Shown here in pieces: positions 1-9,012 of a stretch of DNA of 64,000 nucleotides (within the stretch, counting starts at the first letter, position 1; each line of letters starts with the position of its first letter). The stretch covers positions 1,774,519 through 1,838,518 of the forward strand of contig NZ_RPFW01000001.1 in the NCBI RefSeq assembly GCF_007827045.1. The letters run 5' to 3'. The translations under genes were made by a program, and so were the position numbers. This DNA is from Trebonia kvetii. GTDB lineage: Bacteria > Actinomycetota > Actinomycetes > Streptosporangiales > Streptosporangiaceae. The notes under the pieces are model-generated. The model saw only the letters and a program-made list of their open reading frames with translations, ran no database searches and had not been told where the DNA came from.

Positions 1-1187
1 TTGGCGCCCTTCTTGCCCTTGGCCTTCTTCACCGGCTTGCCCGCGAACGCGCTCTGCACCAGATGCTGGATCTGCGGCACGTCGACACGGATGATGTCCT
101 GCGCCGTCGGATAGCCAGGGAGGGTGACGTTGTTCTCCGGCGTGCCGGGCAGTGTGCTGAGGCTCAGGTGATCACCGCTGAGCGCGCGCATCTCGGTGGC
201 GAACTCCAGCAGTTGGAAGCCCTGGTCGATGATGAGGTACTTGCCCGCCGTGGCCAGCAGGCTGTTGGCCTGCGTGAGATCACTGAGGATGCCGTCGTGC
301 TTCAGCTTCCACACCACGTAGTCGATGGCCGCCTGCTGCCGGTAGGTGCGCCCTACGTCGATGCCCGGCAGGGTGTCGCGTGACCTGACGAACGCGAGCG
401 ATTGCGCCGGCGACAGGTGCAGGTACTGCGCGCCGGCCTTCTTCTTGCTGTAGCCGTCTTTGTAGGCGTCAAAGTTGGAATTGTCGGAGCCGGTGAGCGG
501 GTCCTGGTCGGTGAGGTTCGTCCCCGCGGGAAAGCCGTCCGGCTCCAGAGCGGCGGGAGCGGGCTTCACGCAGGCCTCGATGCCGCCGAACGCCTGGGCC
601 AGGTAGTAGAAGCCGGCCAGGTTCACCTCGATGAAGTGGTCGATGTGCACGCCGGTGAGGGACTGGACGGTGTTGACCGTCGCTAGCTGGCCCGCCCGGT
701 TGGCGTGCAAGTACCGGTCGACTTTGCCCTCTGCCGCGTGCTCGTTCAGGTACTGGATGTAGGCCCAGTCGTACGCGGCATCGATCTTTCCCCCGGACTC
801 TCCGAGGTAAGTCTGCGGGAAGGTGACGACCGAGTCGCGCGGGATGGAGAAGCCCACCGCCCTCTGACCGCCAGCGAAGATGTGGATCAGGATGAGCGTG
901 TTGGTGTCCTGCGCGCCGCCGTTCGTGCCGGAATGCAGCACCACCCGCAGGTGGTGATCAAGTTCGTCACCCTGGTAGTCCGTCCGGCTCTCCAGGCCCA
1001 TCACCAGGATGTTCATCGCACCGACGGAGGGACTGTTGCTGATCTGGACGCCCTTGCCGACCTGGACGACGGCGGAGACCTCCTTGTAGGCGTATCCCGA
1101 CACCACGAGCAGCACCGACGCGCACAGGCAGGCGGCCGCATAGCCGGCCTTGCCGGCGATCACCCGTGCGAGGTGCGAGCTGAACAC
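1..1187 (-). CDS. LytR-CpsA-Psr (LCP) family protein, 3' end outside window
   Basis: LCP enzymes transfer polyprenyl-phosphate-linked glycopolymers (teichoic acid, arabinogalactan or capsule type) to peptidoglycan outside the membrane. I translated this frame by eye. It begins with GTG at 1187 behind a GAGGAG three bases upstream, has one N-terminal membrane helix (about residues 10-32), then the LCP core with MNILVMGLESR, VGFSIPRD and the GRTYRQQAAIDYVVWKL block. About 395 codons are present and the gene runs off the left edge, so the C-terminus is unknown. It is the last of three tandem LCP genes on this strand, 60 bases after the second. The paralogues share motifs but this copy is the most divergent. 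Substrate cannot be told from sequence. Confidence 0.85.
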   Translation of the reverse strand, partial: MFSSHLARVIAGKAGYAAACLCASVLLVVSGYAYKEVSAVVQVGKGVQISNSPSVGAMNILVMGLESRTDYQGDELDHHLRVVLHSGTNGGAQDTNTLILIHIFAGGQRAVGFSIPRDSVVTFPQTYLGESGGKIDAAYDWAYIQYLNEHAAEGKVDRYLHANRAGQLATVNTVQSLTGVHIDHFIEVNLAGFYYLAQAFGGIEACVKPAPAALEPDGFPAGTNLTDQDPLTGSDNSNFDAYKDGYSKKKAGAQYLHLSPAQSLAFVRSRDTLPGIDVGRTYRQQAAIDYVVWKLKHDGILSDLTQANSLLATAGKYLIIDQGFQLLEFATEMRALSGDHLSLSTLPGTPENNVTLPGYPTAQDIIRVDVPQIQHLVQSAFAGKPVKKAKGKKGA

Positions 1188-1247
1188 GAACTCCTCATCC
1201 TGCCCTTCGCACTCTGCTATTCAGTGGGGAGCCGCCCGCTCCGGTAC

Positions 1248-2852
1248 TTAGTAAACGCAGGGAACCCCGTACCTGGCCTTCGCCGCGACGGAGACCGCGC
1301 TGCCTGCCGCGCCGTTGTCCCCCGCGGTGGTCGGGGCGGCCGTGGCAGACGCCGAGGCCGAGGCGCTCGCGCTCTGGCTCAGCGAGCCGGGCACCACGGT
1401 GGAGCCGGTGCCAAGGAGCACATCGACATGACCCGCGGTCAGCGAGGTCAGCGCCTTGGCGGTCGCGCCGAAGTACTTCGCGATCTTCTCCGCGTTGGCC
1501 GACGCGCCCTTGCCGTAGAACACCTGGGTGCCCGCGGTCACGGTCTGGGACTGCGCGCTGGCGTTGGTGACCTGGCCGGCCTTATAGCCCTTCGCGACCA
1601 GCGCCTGCGAGACGTTGCCTGCCAGGCCGCTGACTCCTGCGCCGTTGTAGACGTCGACGGTGACGCTTGACGCCGGCGGGATTGGCGCGGCCTTCTTGGC
1701 GGACTTCGACTTGGCGGCGGACTTCTTCGTGGCCTTCGCCGGCGCGGTGAACTTCTCCTTGATGACCGCCTGGATCGTCGGGATATCGATCTGGTTGGCC
1801 GCCTGGCCGCCGATGGTCGCGTAACCCACGATCGGCGCCGTATAGAAGCTCAGGTTCTTGCCCGACAGGGCGCGCATGTTGGTGGAGAAGTCGAGCAGGT
1901 TCCACTTCGCGTCGGTGATGATGTACTGCTTCGCGGTGCCAAGCAGGTTGTTCGCCGTCCTCAGGTCACCCAGGATGCCGTCGCTCTTCAGCTTCCAGAT
2001 CACGTAGTCGATGACCGCCTGCTGGCGGTGCGTCCGGTCCAGGTCGCCGTTGGGCAGGTTGTCCCGCTCCCTGACGAACGCGAGGGCCTGGGGCGCCTTC
2101 AGGTGCAGGTACTGCGACCCGCCCTTCTTCATGCTGTAGCCGTCGAGCACAGCGTTGAAGCCGGAGTTGGCGTCGTGCAGGTTCAGGCCGCCGTTCACGG
2201 ACTTCAGGCAGACCGTGATGCCGCCGAACGACTGGGCCAGGTAATAGAAGCCTGCCAGGTTCACCTCGGCGAAGTGATTGATCTTCTGCCCGGTGACCTG
2301 CTCGACGGTGGCGACGGTGGCCGCCTGGCCTGCCTGGTTGGCCTCGAGGTAACGCTGGCCGCTGCTCATCGAGGTGTTCACGGTCTTGCCGAGCGATTCG
2401 GCGTAGGCGAGACCGTACGCCTGGTCGATCTTGCCCGCCGACTGGCCGTCGTACGGCTGGGGGTAGGTGACCCAGTCGTCGCGGGGGATGGAGAAGCCGA
2501 CTGCCTTCTGCCCGCCGTCGAAGATGTGGACGAGGATCAGCGTGTTGGTGGCCTGGCCGCCGACACCGAGGTTGTTGACGCCGTAGACGCTGCCCGCGTG
2601 CATCGCGGCGAGCAGGCCGGCAGACAGCGTGTGCCCCTGGTAGTCAGTCCGGCTTTCCAGGCCCATGACGAGGACATTCTGCGCACCGATCATGGGGCCG
2701 GAGCCGAGGTCGATGCCGCCGCCGATCTGCTGCGACAAGTTGACGAAGTGGTACGCCACACCGGACACCGCGAGCAGCGCCGCGGCGAGCACGCAGCTCA
2801 CCGCGTAGCCGACCTTGCCCGCGACCAGCGAACCGCCGCCCATGCCGAGCAA
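1248..2852 (-). CDS. LytR-CpsA-Psr family protein with C-terminal LytR_C domain
   Basis: This 534-residue LCP paralogue has a short cytoplasmic start, one membrane helix (about residues 10-35), the LCP catalytic domain (MGLESRTDYQG, FSIPRDDWVTYP, DRTHRQQAVIDYVIWKL) and, after a Lys/Ala linker, a LytR_C-type domain (VTVDVYNGAGVSGLAGNV). A Ser/Ala-rich tail ends in YGVPCVY, which resembles the YGIPCVN tail of the upstream paralogue. A TTG start at 2852 has GGAGGAG seven bases upstream, whereas the ATG at 2843 would be too far from it, so TTG is preferred. It lies between two LCP genes and just downstream of a decayed LCP stump. Family role: attachment of glycopolymer to peptidoglycan; the exact polymer is not shown. 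Confidence 0.9.
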   Translation of the reverse strand: MLGMGGGSLVAGKVGYAVSCVLAAALLAVSGVAYHFVNLSQQIGGGIDLGSGPMIGAQNVLVMGLESRTDYQGHTLSAGLLAAMHAGSVYGVNNLGVGGQATNTLILVHIFDGGQKAVGFSIPRDDWVTYPQPYDGQSAGKIDQAYGLAYAESLGKTVNTSMSSGQRYLEANQAGQAATVATVEQVTGQKINHFAEVNLAGFYYLAQSFGGITVCLKSVNGGLNLHDANSGFNAVLDGYSMKKGGSQYLHLKAPQALAFVRERDNLPNGDLDRTHRQQAVIDYVIWKLKSDGILGDLRTANNLLGTAKQYIITDAKWNLLDFSTNMRALSGKNLSFYTAPIVGYATIGGQAANQIDIPTIQAVIKEKFTAPAKATKKSAAKSKSAKKAAPIPPASSVTVDVYNGAGVSGLAGNVSQALVAKGYKAGQVTNASAQSQTVTAGTQVFYGKGASANAEKIAKYFGATAKALTSLTAGHVDVLLGTGSTVVPGSLSQSASASASASATAAPTTAGDNGAAGSAVSVAAKARYGVPCVY

Positions 2853-2902
2853 TCCTGTTCTCCTCCGGCCGATCTTGTCCCGCTCGTGGCGAGGCTACCT
2901 GC

Positions 2903-3117
2903 TCAGTCCACGCAGGGAATGGCGTATGACGCGTTTGGATTATGACGGTCACCACGCTCCCGGGGGGCCGCTTGCCATCGTGACCGCCCCGGCCGGCCCC
3001 GGGCGCCTTGTGTCTGGGCGCTGACCACAACGCGACGCTGACCAGGTGCGCTATCGATATGGTGTTCACCACGTTAGCGGTCTGACCATCGATAACCGCG
3101 TATGCCGCGCCCGGCAA
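2903..3117 (-). pseudogene. Decayed C-terminal stump of a fourth LCP gene
   Basis: Reading this strand gives IDGQTANVVNT followed by I-H-V-A and AP positions that match IDGQSANVVNT and its continuation in the next LCP gene (about 16 of 27 residues identical). Further on, SVVTV is followed by a two-base insertion, after which the frame reads NPNASYAIPCVD and a stop, matching VTVNPNAPYGIPCVN at the end of the same paralogue. The stump therefore covers roughly the last 70 codons of an LCP gene, with no 5' part and one frameshift. Its homology begins only about 7 bases after the stop codon of the intact gene at 3125, as expected for a deletion or unequal recombination inside a tandem array. Confidence 0.8.
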
Positions 3118-3124
3118 CCGTCCC

Positions 3125-4438
3125 TCAGTTGACGCAGGGGATGCCGTACGGCGCGTTCGGATTGACGGTGACGGCGCCGCCCGCCGGACCGTTGCTCTCG
3201 GTGGGCGTCGCGCTGGGTGCCGAAGACGTCGGCGTGGCCGCCGCGCCGTCGAGCGAGGCCGACACCGACTGGGCGGCCGCCCCGCCGGAAGCCCGGGTCG
3301 ACGGGCTTGCCGATGCCGTGTGCTTGCCTGGATGGCTCGCCGGCTTCGGCGCGGGATAGAACGCCTGGTGGACCACGTGCTTGATCGCCTCGGTGTTCAC
3401 CACGTTGGCGGACTGCCCGTCGATGGTCTGGAATCCAACGATCGGGAGGGTCTTGAACGTCATGTTGTCGCCGGACAGGGCATTCATCTCGGGCAGGAAG
3501 TCAAGCAGGTTCCAGCCGCTGTCGGTCACCAGGTACGTCTTCGCCACCGACAGCAGGCTGCCGAGCTGACTCAGATCCTTGAACGTGCCCTGATGCCTGA
3601 GCTTCCACAGTACGTAGTCGACTACGGCCTGCTGCCGGTGCGTCCGGTCGAGATCGCCGTTGGTCAGGTTGTCCCGCTCCCTGACGAACGCCAGCGACTG
3701 AGCCGCGTCCAGGTGCAAGTACTGGCTGCCGCCCTTGCCGAGGTTGTAGCCATCGGCCACCGCGTTGAAGCCGGAGTTCGCGTCCCGCAGATTCTGGCCG
3801 CCGTTCTCCTCGTTCAGGCACACGGTGACGCCGCCGAGGACCTTGGCGAGCTCATAGAAGCCGAGCAGGTTCAGCTCGGCGAAGTGGTCGATCTTGATGC
3901 CAGTCAGCTTCTGAACGGTGGCGATCTCGGCCCTACGGCCCGCCTCGTTGCCCAGGTAGCCGACCTGCCCCTGCGTGAGGCCCTGGCCGGCCAGCGACTG
4001 CTCCTTCTCCGCAAGCGCGAAGCCGTACGCCTGGTCGATCTTGCCCTGTGTCTGACCGTCGTAGGCCTTCGGGAACGTGACCCAGTCGTCGCGCGGTATC
4101 GAGAAGCCAACCGCCTTGCGGCCGCCGGCGAAGATGTGCAGCACGATCAGCGTGTTGGTGGCCTGCCCGCCGATAGACCCGATGTGCATCGCGTTGGTCA
4201 GCGAGTGCGGCAGCGGCTGGCCGCTCCAGTATGTCCGGCTTTCCAGGCCCATCAGGAGGATGTTCATCGCGCCGGTCGAGGCGCTGCCGCTGACCGCATT
4301 TGAGCCACCGATGCTCGCGACCGAGGTCTTCACGTAATAGCCGAACCCGCTCACCACCATGGCGAGGACAGCGACGAGGCAGCCGATGGTGTAGCCCGCC
4401 TTCCCGGCAAGCGCCGCGGCGCCGCGAGACCAGGGCAT
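3125..4438 (-). CDS. LytR-CpsA-Psr family protein without LytR_C domain
   Basis: This is the first gene of the LCP array. An N-terminal membrane helix (about residues 12-35) precedes the LCP core (MGLESRTYWSG, VGFSIPRDDWVTFP, DRTHRQQAVVDYVLWKL). The core is followed by a Ser/Ala/Pro-rich tail ending in NPNAPYGIPCVN; there is no LytR_C domain, unlike the next paralogue. A GTG at 4447 overlaps its own GAGG sequence, while ATG 4438 lies eight bases after GAGG, so I start at 4438 (437 residues). It probably ligates an envelope glycopolymer to peptidoglycan. The conserved single Cys in the extreme C-terminus of this protein, the next paralogue and the stump is unexplained. Confidence 0.88.
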   Translation of the reverse strand: MPWSRGAAALAGKAGYTIGCLVAVLAMVVSGFGYYVKTSVASIGGSNAVSGSASTGAMNILLMGLESRTYWSGQPLPHSLTNAMHIGSIGGQATNTLIVLHIFAGGRKAVGFSIPRDDWVTFPKAYDGQTQGKIDQAYGFALAEKEQSLAGQGLTQGQVGYLGNEAGRRAEIATVQKLTGIKIDHFAELNLLGFYELAKVLGGVTVCLNEENGGQNLRDANSGFNAVADGYNLGKGGSQYLHLDAAQSLAFVRERDNLTNGDLDRTHRQQAVVDYVLWKLRHQGTFKDLSQLGSLLSVAKTYLVTDSGWNLLDFLPEMNALSGDNMTFKTLPIVGFQTIDGQSANVVNTEAIKHVVHQAFYPAPKPASHPGKHTASASPSTRASGGAAAQSVSASLDGAAATPTSSAPSATPTESNGPAGGAVTVNPNAPYGIPCVN

Positions 4439-4479
4439 ACGTTTCACCTCGCGTTCGGTCCATCACATTCAGCGCTGCG

Positions 4480-4508
4480 AATATACCCGTTCAACCTGGA
4501 AGAACCTT
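4480..4508 (-). promoter_or_regulatory. Candidate promoter of the LCP array
   Basis: On the minus strand TATATT (4485-4480) is a good -10 hexamer, 42 bases before the chosen LCP start. The sequence 17 bases further upstream, AAGGTT, is a poor -35. This is the only clear -10 in the divergent gap, so it is a plausible but unproven promoter. Confidence 0.35.
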
Positions 4509-4667
4509 CTCATGCCCAATCCGCTACAGTGAGTTGCCGCAGGAGCAAGAGCAGCGTCGCTTTACTCACCATTAGCCCCACTGTGCACACCAGGCATGGC
4601 GGGCCACGAGCATGCAACGCCACCACTTAGGGTTATCTCAAAGAATCATGCATTACCCTCTCCAGCA

Positions 4668-6299
<1,632 letters not shown>

Positions 6300-6448
6300 C
6301 TCCCCCGCGACTCCCGCTACCCACGCGTCCGGAAGCACCTGAGCCCCCGGACAGACCGCCCGGGTCAGGCCAGCCGCAAACCGGCGACCGATGCACCCCC
6401 GTGAGCCGACTCCCTGCTCAACCCCGATGACCACGGTCGCGCGGCGCC

Positions 6449-6514
6449 GGGGGTGTCTGCCGAGCGCGTTCGGGACCCCGTACTTGGGTCACGACTGCGC
6501 GAGGAGACACCCCC
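6449..6514. terminator. Long imperfect hairpin between convergent genes
   Basis: GGGGGTGTCT at 6449 pairs with AGACACCCCC ending at 6514, and the inner arms pair imperfectly to GACCC/GGGTC around a short loop near 6479-6485, giving a stem of about 30 bases. It sits between the plus-strand membrane protein and the minus-strand helicase, where a two-way terminator is expected. There is no long T run. Confidence 0.6.
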
Positions 6515-6532
6515 AAGCCCTGCGCCACAAAC

Positions 6533-8866
6533 TCACAGCTTTTCGAGCGGCGCGTACCTGAGCACGAGGTGCTTCACGCCGTACGAACCTCCGAAGTCGA
6601 TCTTCGCCTCCGCGTTGTCCCCGTACCCATCCGTGGACACCACGGTGCCGAGCCCGAACTTGTCGTGGTTGACCCGGTCGCCCGGCGACAGCGCGGGCAC
6701 GGAGCGGTTGCCCGTGACGTTCGCGCCCGGCCGGGAGGCCATCCGCGCGGACGCGGGCGTTGACGCGGCGGCGACGTCCTTCGCGCTGCGCTTCCATTCG
6801 ATAAGCGACGCGGGGATCTCGGACAGGAAACGGGACGGCGTGTGGAACGACGGGCGGCCGTACCAGTTACGTGACACGGTCCTGGTCAGGTACAGCCGCT
6901 GCTCCGCGCGGGTGATGCCGACGTACGCGAGTCGCCGCTCCTCCTCCAGCTCACGCTGGTTGGTCAGCGCCCTGGCGTGCGGGAACACCTCCTCCTCCAT
7001 GCCGGTGAGGAAGACCACTGGGAACTCGAGGCCCTTCGCGGTGTGCAGCGTCATCAGCGTCACCATGCCGCCGTGGTTCTCGCCGTCGGGAATCTGGTCC
7101 GCGTCCGCGACGAGCGCGACCCGCTCAAGGAAGTCGCCGAGCGTGCCGTCCGGGGTGGAGCCGTCGAACTCCCGGGCCACCGAGACCATTTCCTGCAGGT
7201 TCTCCACGCGGGTGGCGTCCTGCAGGTCCTCTGAGCTCTCGAAGTAGGTCTGCAGCCCGCTTGAGTCGAGCACCGCCTCGACAAGTTCGGCGACCGGGCC
7301 GCCGCTGGCGGCCTGCTCGCGCAGCTCGTCCACCAGGGCGTTGAAGGCCGCGATCGCCGCCGCGGACCGCGCCGCGAGTGCGGGCACGTCGCCCGGCGTG
7401 GCCAGCGACTGGGCGAACGAGATCCGCTCCCGCTGCGCGTAGGCGGCGACGTACTCCTCGGCCCGTTCCCCGATGCCGCGCTTGGGCACGTTGAGGACGC
7501 GGCGCAGCGACACCTCGTCCGCTGGGTTGGCGATCAGCCGCAGGTAGGCAAGCAAATCGCGGACCTCGCGCCGCTCGTAGAACCGGACGCCGCCGACCAC
7601 GCGGTAGGGCAGCCCGACCCTGATGAAGACTTCCTCGAAGACACGGGACTGCGCGTTGGTCCGGTAGAACACCGCCACCTGGCCGGGCGCCGCGAGGCCC
7701 TCGTCGTTGAGCCTGTCGACCTCTTCGGCGACGAATGCGGCCTCGTCGTGCTCGTTATCAGCGACGTAGCCGGTGATCGGCGGGCCGTCGCCCGCGTCCG
7801 ACCACAGGTTCTTCGGCTTGCGACCCGGGTTGCGCGACACCACCGCGTTCGCCGCGGCGAGGATGTTCTGCGTCGAGCGGTAGTTCTGCTCGAGCAGGAT
7901 CACCGTCGCGTCCGGGTAGTCCTCCTCGAACTCGACGATGTTCCTGATCGTGGCGCCGCGGAACGCGTAAATGGACTGGTCGGCGTCGCCCACGACGCAG
8001 AGCTCGGACGGGCCCGCCGCCTCGGCGGAATCCGTGGCGCTGCCGGAGTCAGCCGCACCCGTTCTTCCTGATCCTGCTCTTGACTTGCCGAACAGGGACC
8101 CGCTGCCGGAAACGAGTTCGCGGACGAGGATGTACTGCGCGTGGTTCGTGTCCTGGTACTCGTCGACAAGCACGTGCCTGAAGCGGCGCCGGTAGGCCTC
8201 CGCCACCTCGGGGAACGCCTGGAACATGTTGACCGTCACCATGATCAGGTCGTCGAAGTCCATCGCGCCCGCCGCCACCAGGCGGCGCTGGTACTCCGCG
8301 TAGGCCTCGGCGAGCGCCTTCTCCTTGGCGCCACGGGCGCGGTAGGCGAACGACTCGTAGTCGATGAGCTCGTTCTTGAGCGTGGAGACCTGCGCCGCCA
8401 TGGCCTTCGGCGGGTATTGCCTGGCATCAAGCTCGAGCTCGCGGCAGACCAGGGCCATCAGCCGCTGCGAGTCGGCCGAGTCGTAGATGGAGAAGCTCGA
8501 CGGGTAGCCGAACCTGGTGGCCTCGCGGCGCAGGATGCGCACGCACGCGGAGTGGAACGTCATCACCCACATCGACCGGGCGCGACGGTCGCCGACCAGG
8601 GTCGCGACGCGGGCCGCCATCTCGCCGGCGGCCTTGTTGGTGAACGTGATCGCGAGGATCTCGCCCGGTGCCACGTCGCGCTCCGCGAGCAGGTACGCGA
8701 TCCGGTGAGTGAGCACCCGGGTCTTGCCAGAGCCCGCGCCCGCGACGATCAGCAGCGGCCCGCCGGCGTGCGTCACGGCCGCACGCTGCTGCGGGTTCAG
8801 GCCGTCAATGAGGGAGTGCGTCGCGGTCGTGGTCACGGTCTCCAGGGTAGGCGGTGCCACCGTCAA
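6533..8866 (-). CDS. pcrA: ATP-dependent DNA helicase PcrA/UvrD1 (superfamily 1)
   Basis: This 3'-5' helicase acts in nucleotide excision repair and clears recombination or replication intermediates. All SF1A motifs are visible in order: GAGSGKTRVLTHR (Walker A), VDEYQDTN (motif II), GDADQSIYAFRGA (motif III), LEQNYRST (motif IV), TLHTAKGLEFPVVFL (motif V) and YVGITRAEQRLYLT (motif VI). The C-terminal FGLGTVVSTDGYGD segment matches the PcrA Tudor-like tail. The length, 777 residues, is typical. An unusual Gly/Ser/Ala-rich insert of about 30 residues lies between the motif II region and motif III. The TTG start at 8866 has no obvious ribosome site; GTG 8836, just after a GGAG, is an alternative and changes only a few residues. 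Confidence 0.95.
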   Translation of the reverse strand: MTVAPPTLETVTTTATHSLIDGLNPQQRAAVTHAGGPLLIVAGAGSGKTRVLTHRIAYLLAERDVAPGEILAITFTNKAAGEMAARVATLVGDRRARSMWVMTFHSACVRILRREATRFGYPSSFSIYDSADSQRLMALVCRELELDARQYPPKAMAAQVSTLKNELIDYESFAYRARGAKEKALAEAYAEYQRRLVAAGAMDFDDLIMVTVNMFQAFPEVAEAYRRRFRHVLVDEYQDTNHAQYILVRELVSGSGSLFGKSRAGSGRTGAADSGSATDSAEAAGPSELCVVGDADQSIYAFRGATIRNIVEFEEDYPDATVILLEQNYRSTQNILAAANAVVSRNPGRKPKNLWSDAGDGPPITGYVADNEHDEAAFVAEEVDRLNDEGLAAPGQVAVFYRTNAQSRVFEEVFIRVGLPYRVVGGVRFYERREVRDLLAYLRLIANPADEVSLRRVLNVPKRGIGERAEEYVAAYAQRERISFAQSLATPGDVPALAARSAAAIAAFNALVDELREQAASGGPVAELVEAVLDSSGLQTYFESSEDLQDATRVENLQEMVSVAREFDGSTPDGTLGDFLERVALVADADQIPDGENHGGMVTLMTLHTAKGLEFPVVFLTGMEEEVFPHARALTNQRELEEERRLAYVGITRAEQRLYLTRTVSRNWYGRPSFHTPSRFLSEIPASLIEWKRSAKDVAAASTPASARMASRPGANVTGNRSVPALSPGDRVNHDKFGLGTVVSTDGYGDNAEAKIDFGGSYGVKHLVLRYAPLEKL

Positions 8867-9012
8867 ACGACGTGTCGCCGCAGCGTATCGAAGTGCCGAA
8901 TATCACCGTAACCCATTGGTTTCGATCGTGAAATGTACCGATTTGGCCACGATCACGTGCTGTAACGCGATATCGTGGCTTGCCCTTACCCGTTTACCCA
9001 GGGGGTTAGCCC

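Noticed and set aside
4438..4447. GTG 4447 as the LCP start
   Set aside because: The ribosome-binding purines overlap this codon; ATG 4438 has correct spacing.
1..4575. Several plus-strand open frames opposite the LCP genes
   Set aside because: They are antisense shadows in high-GC DNA: they lack ribosome sites and family motifs, while the minus strand has full LCP domains.
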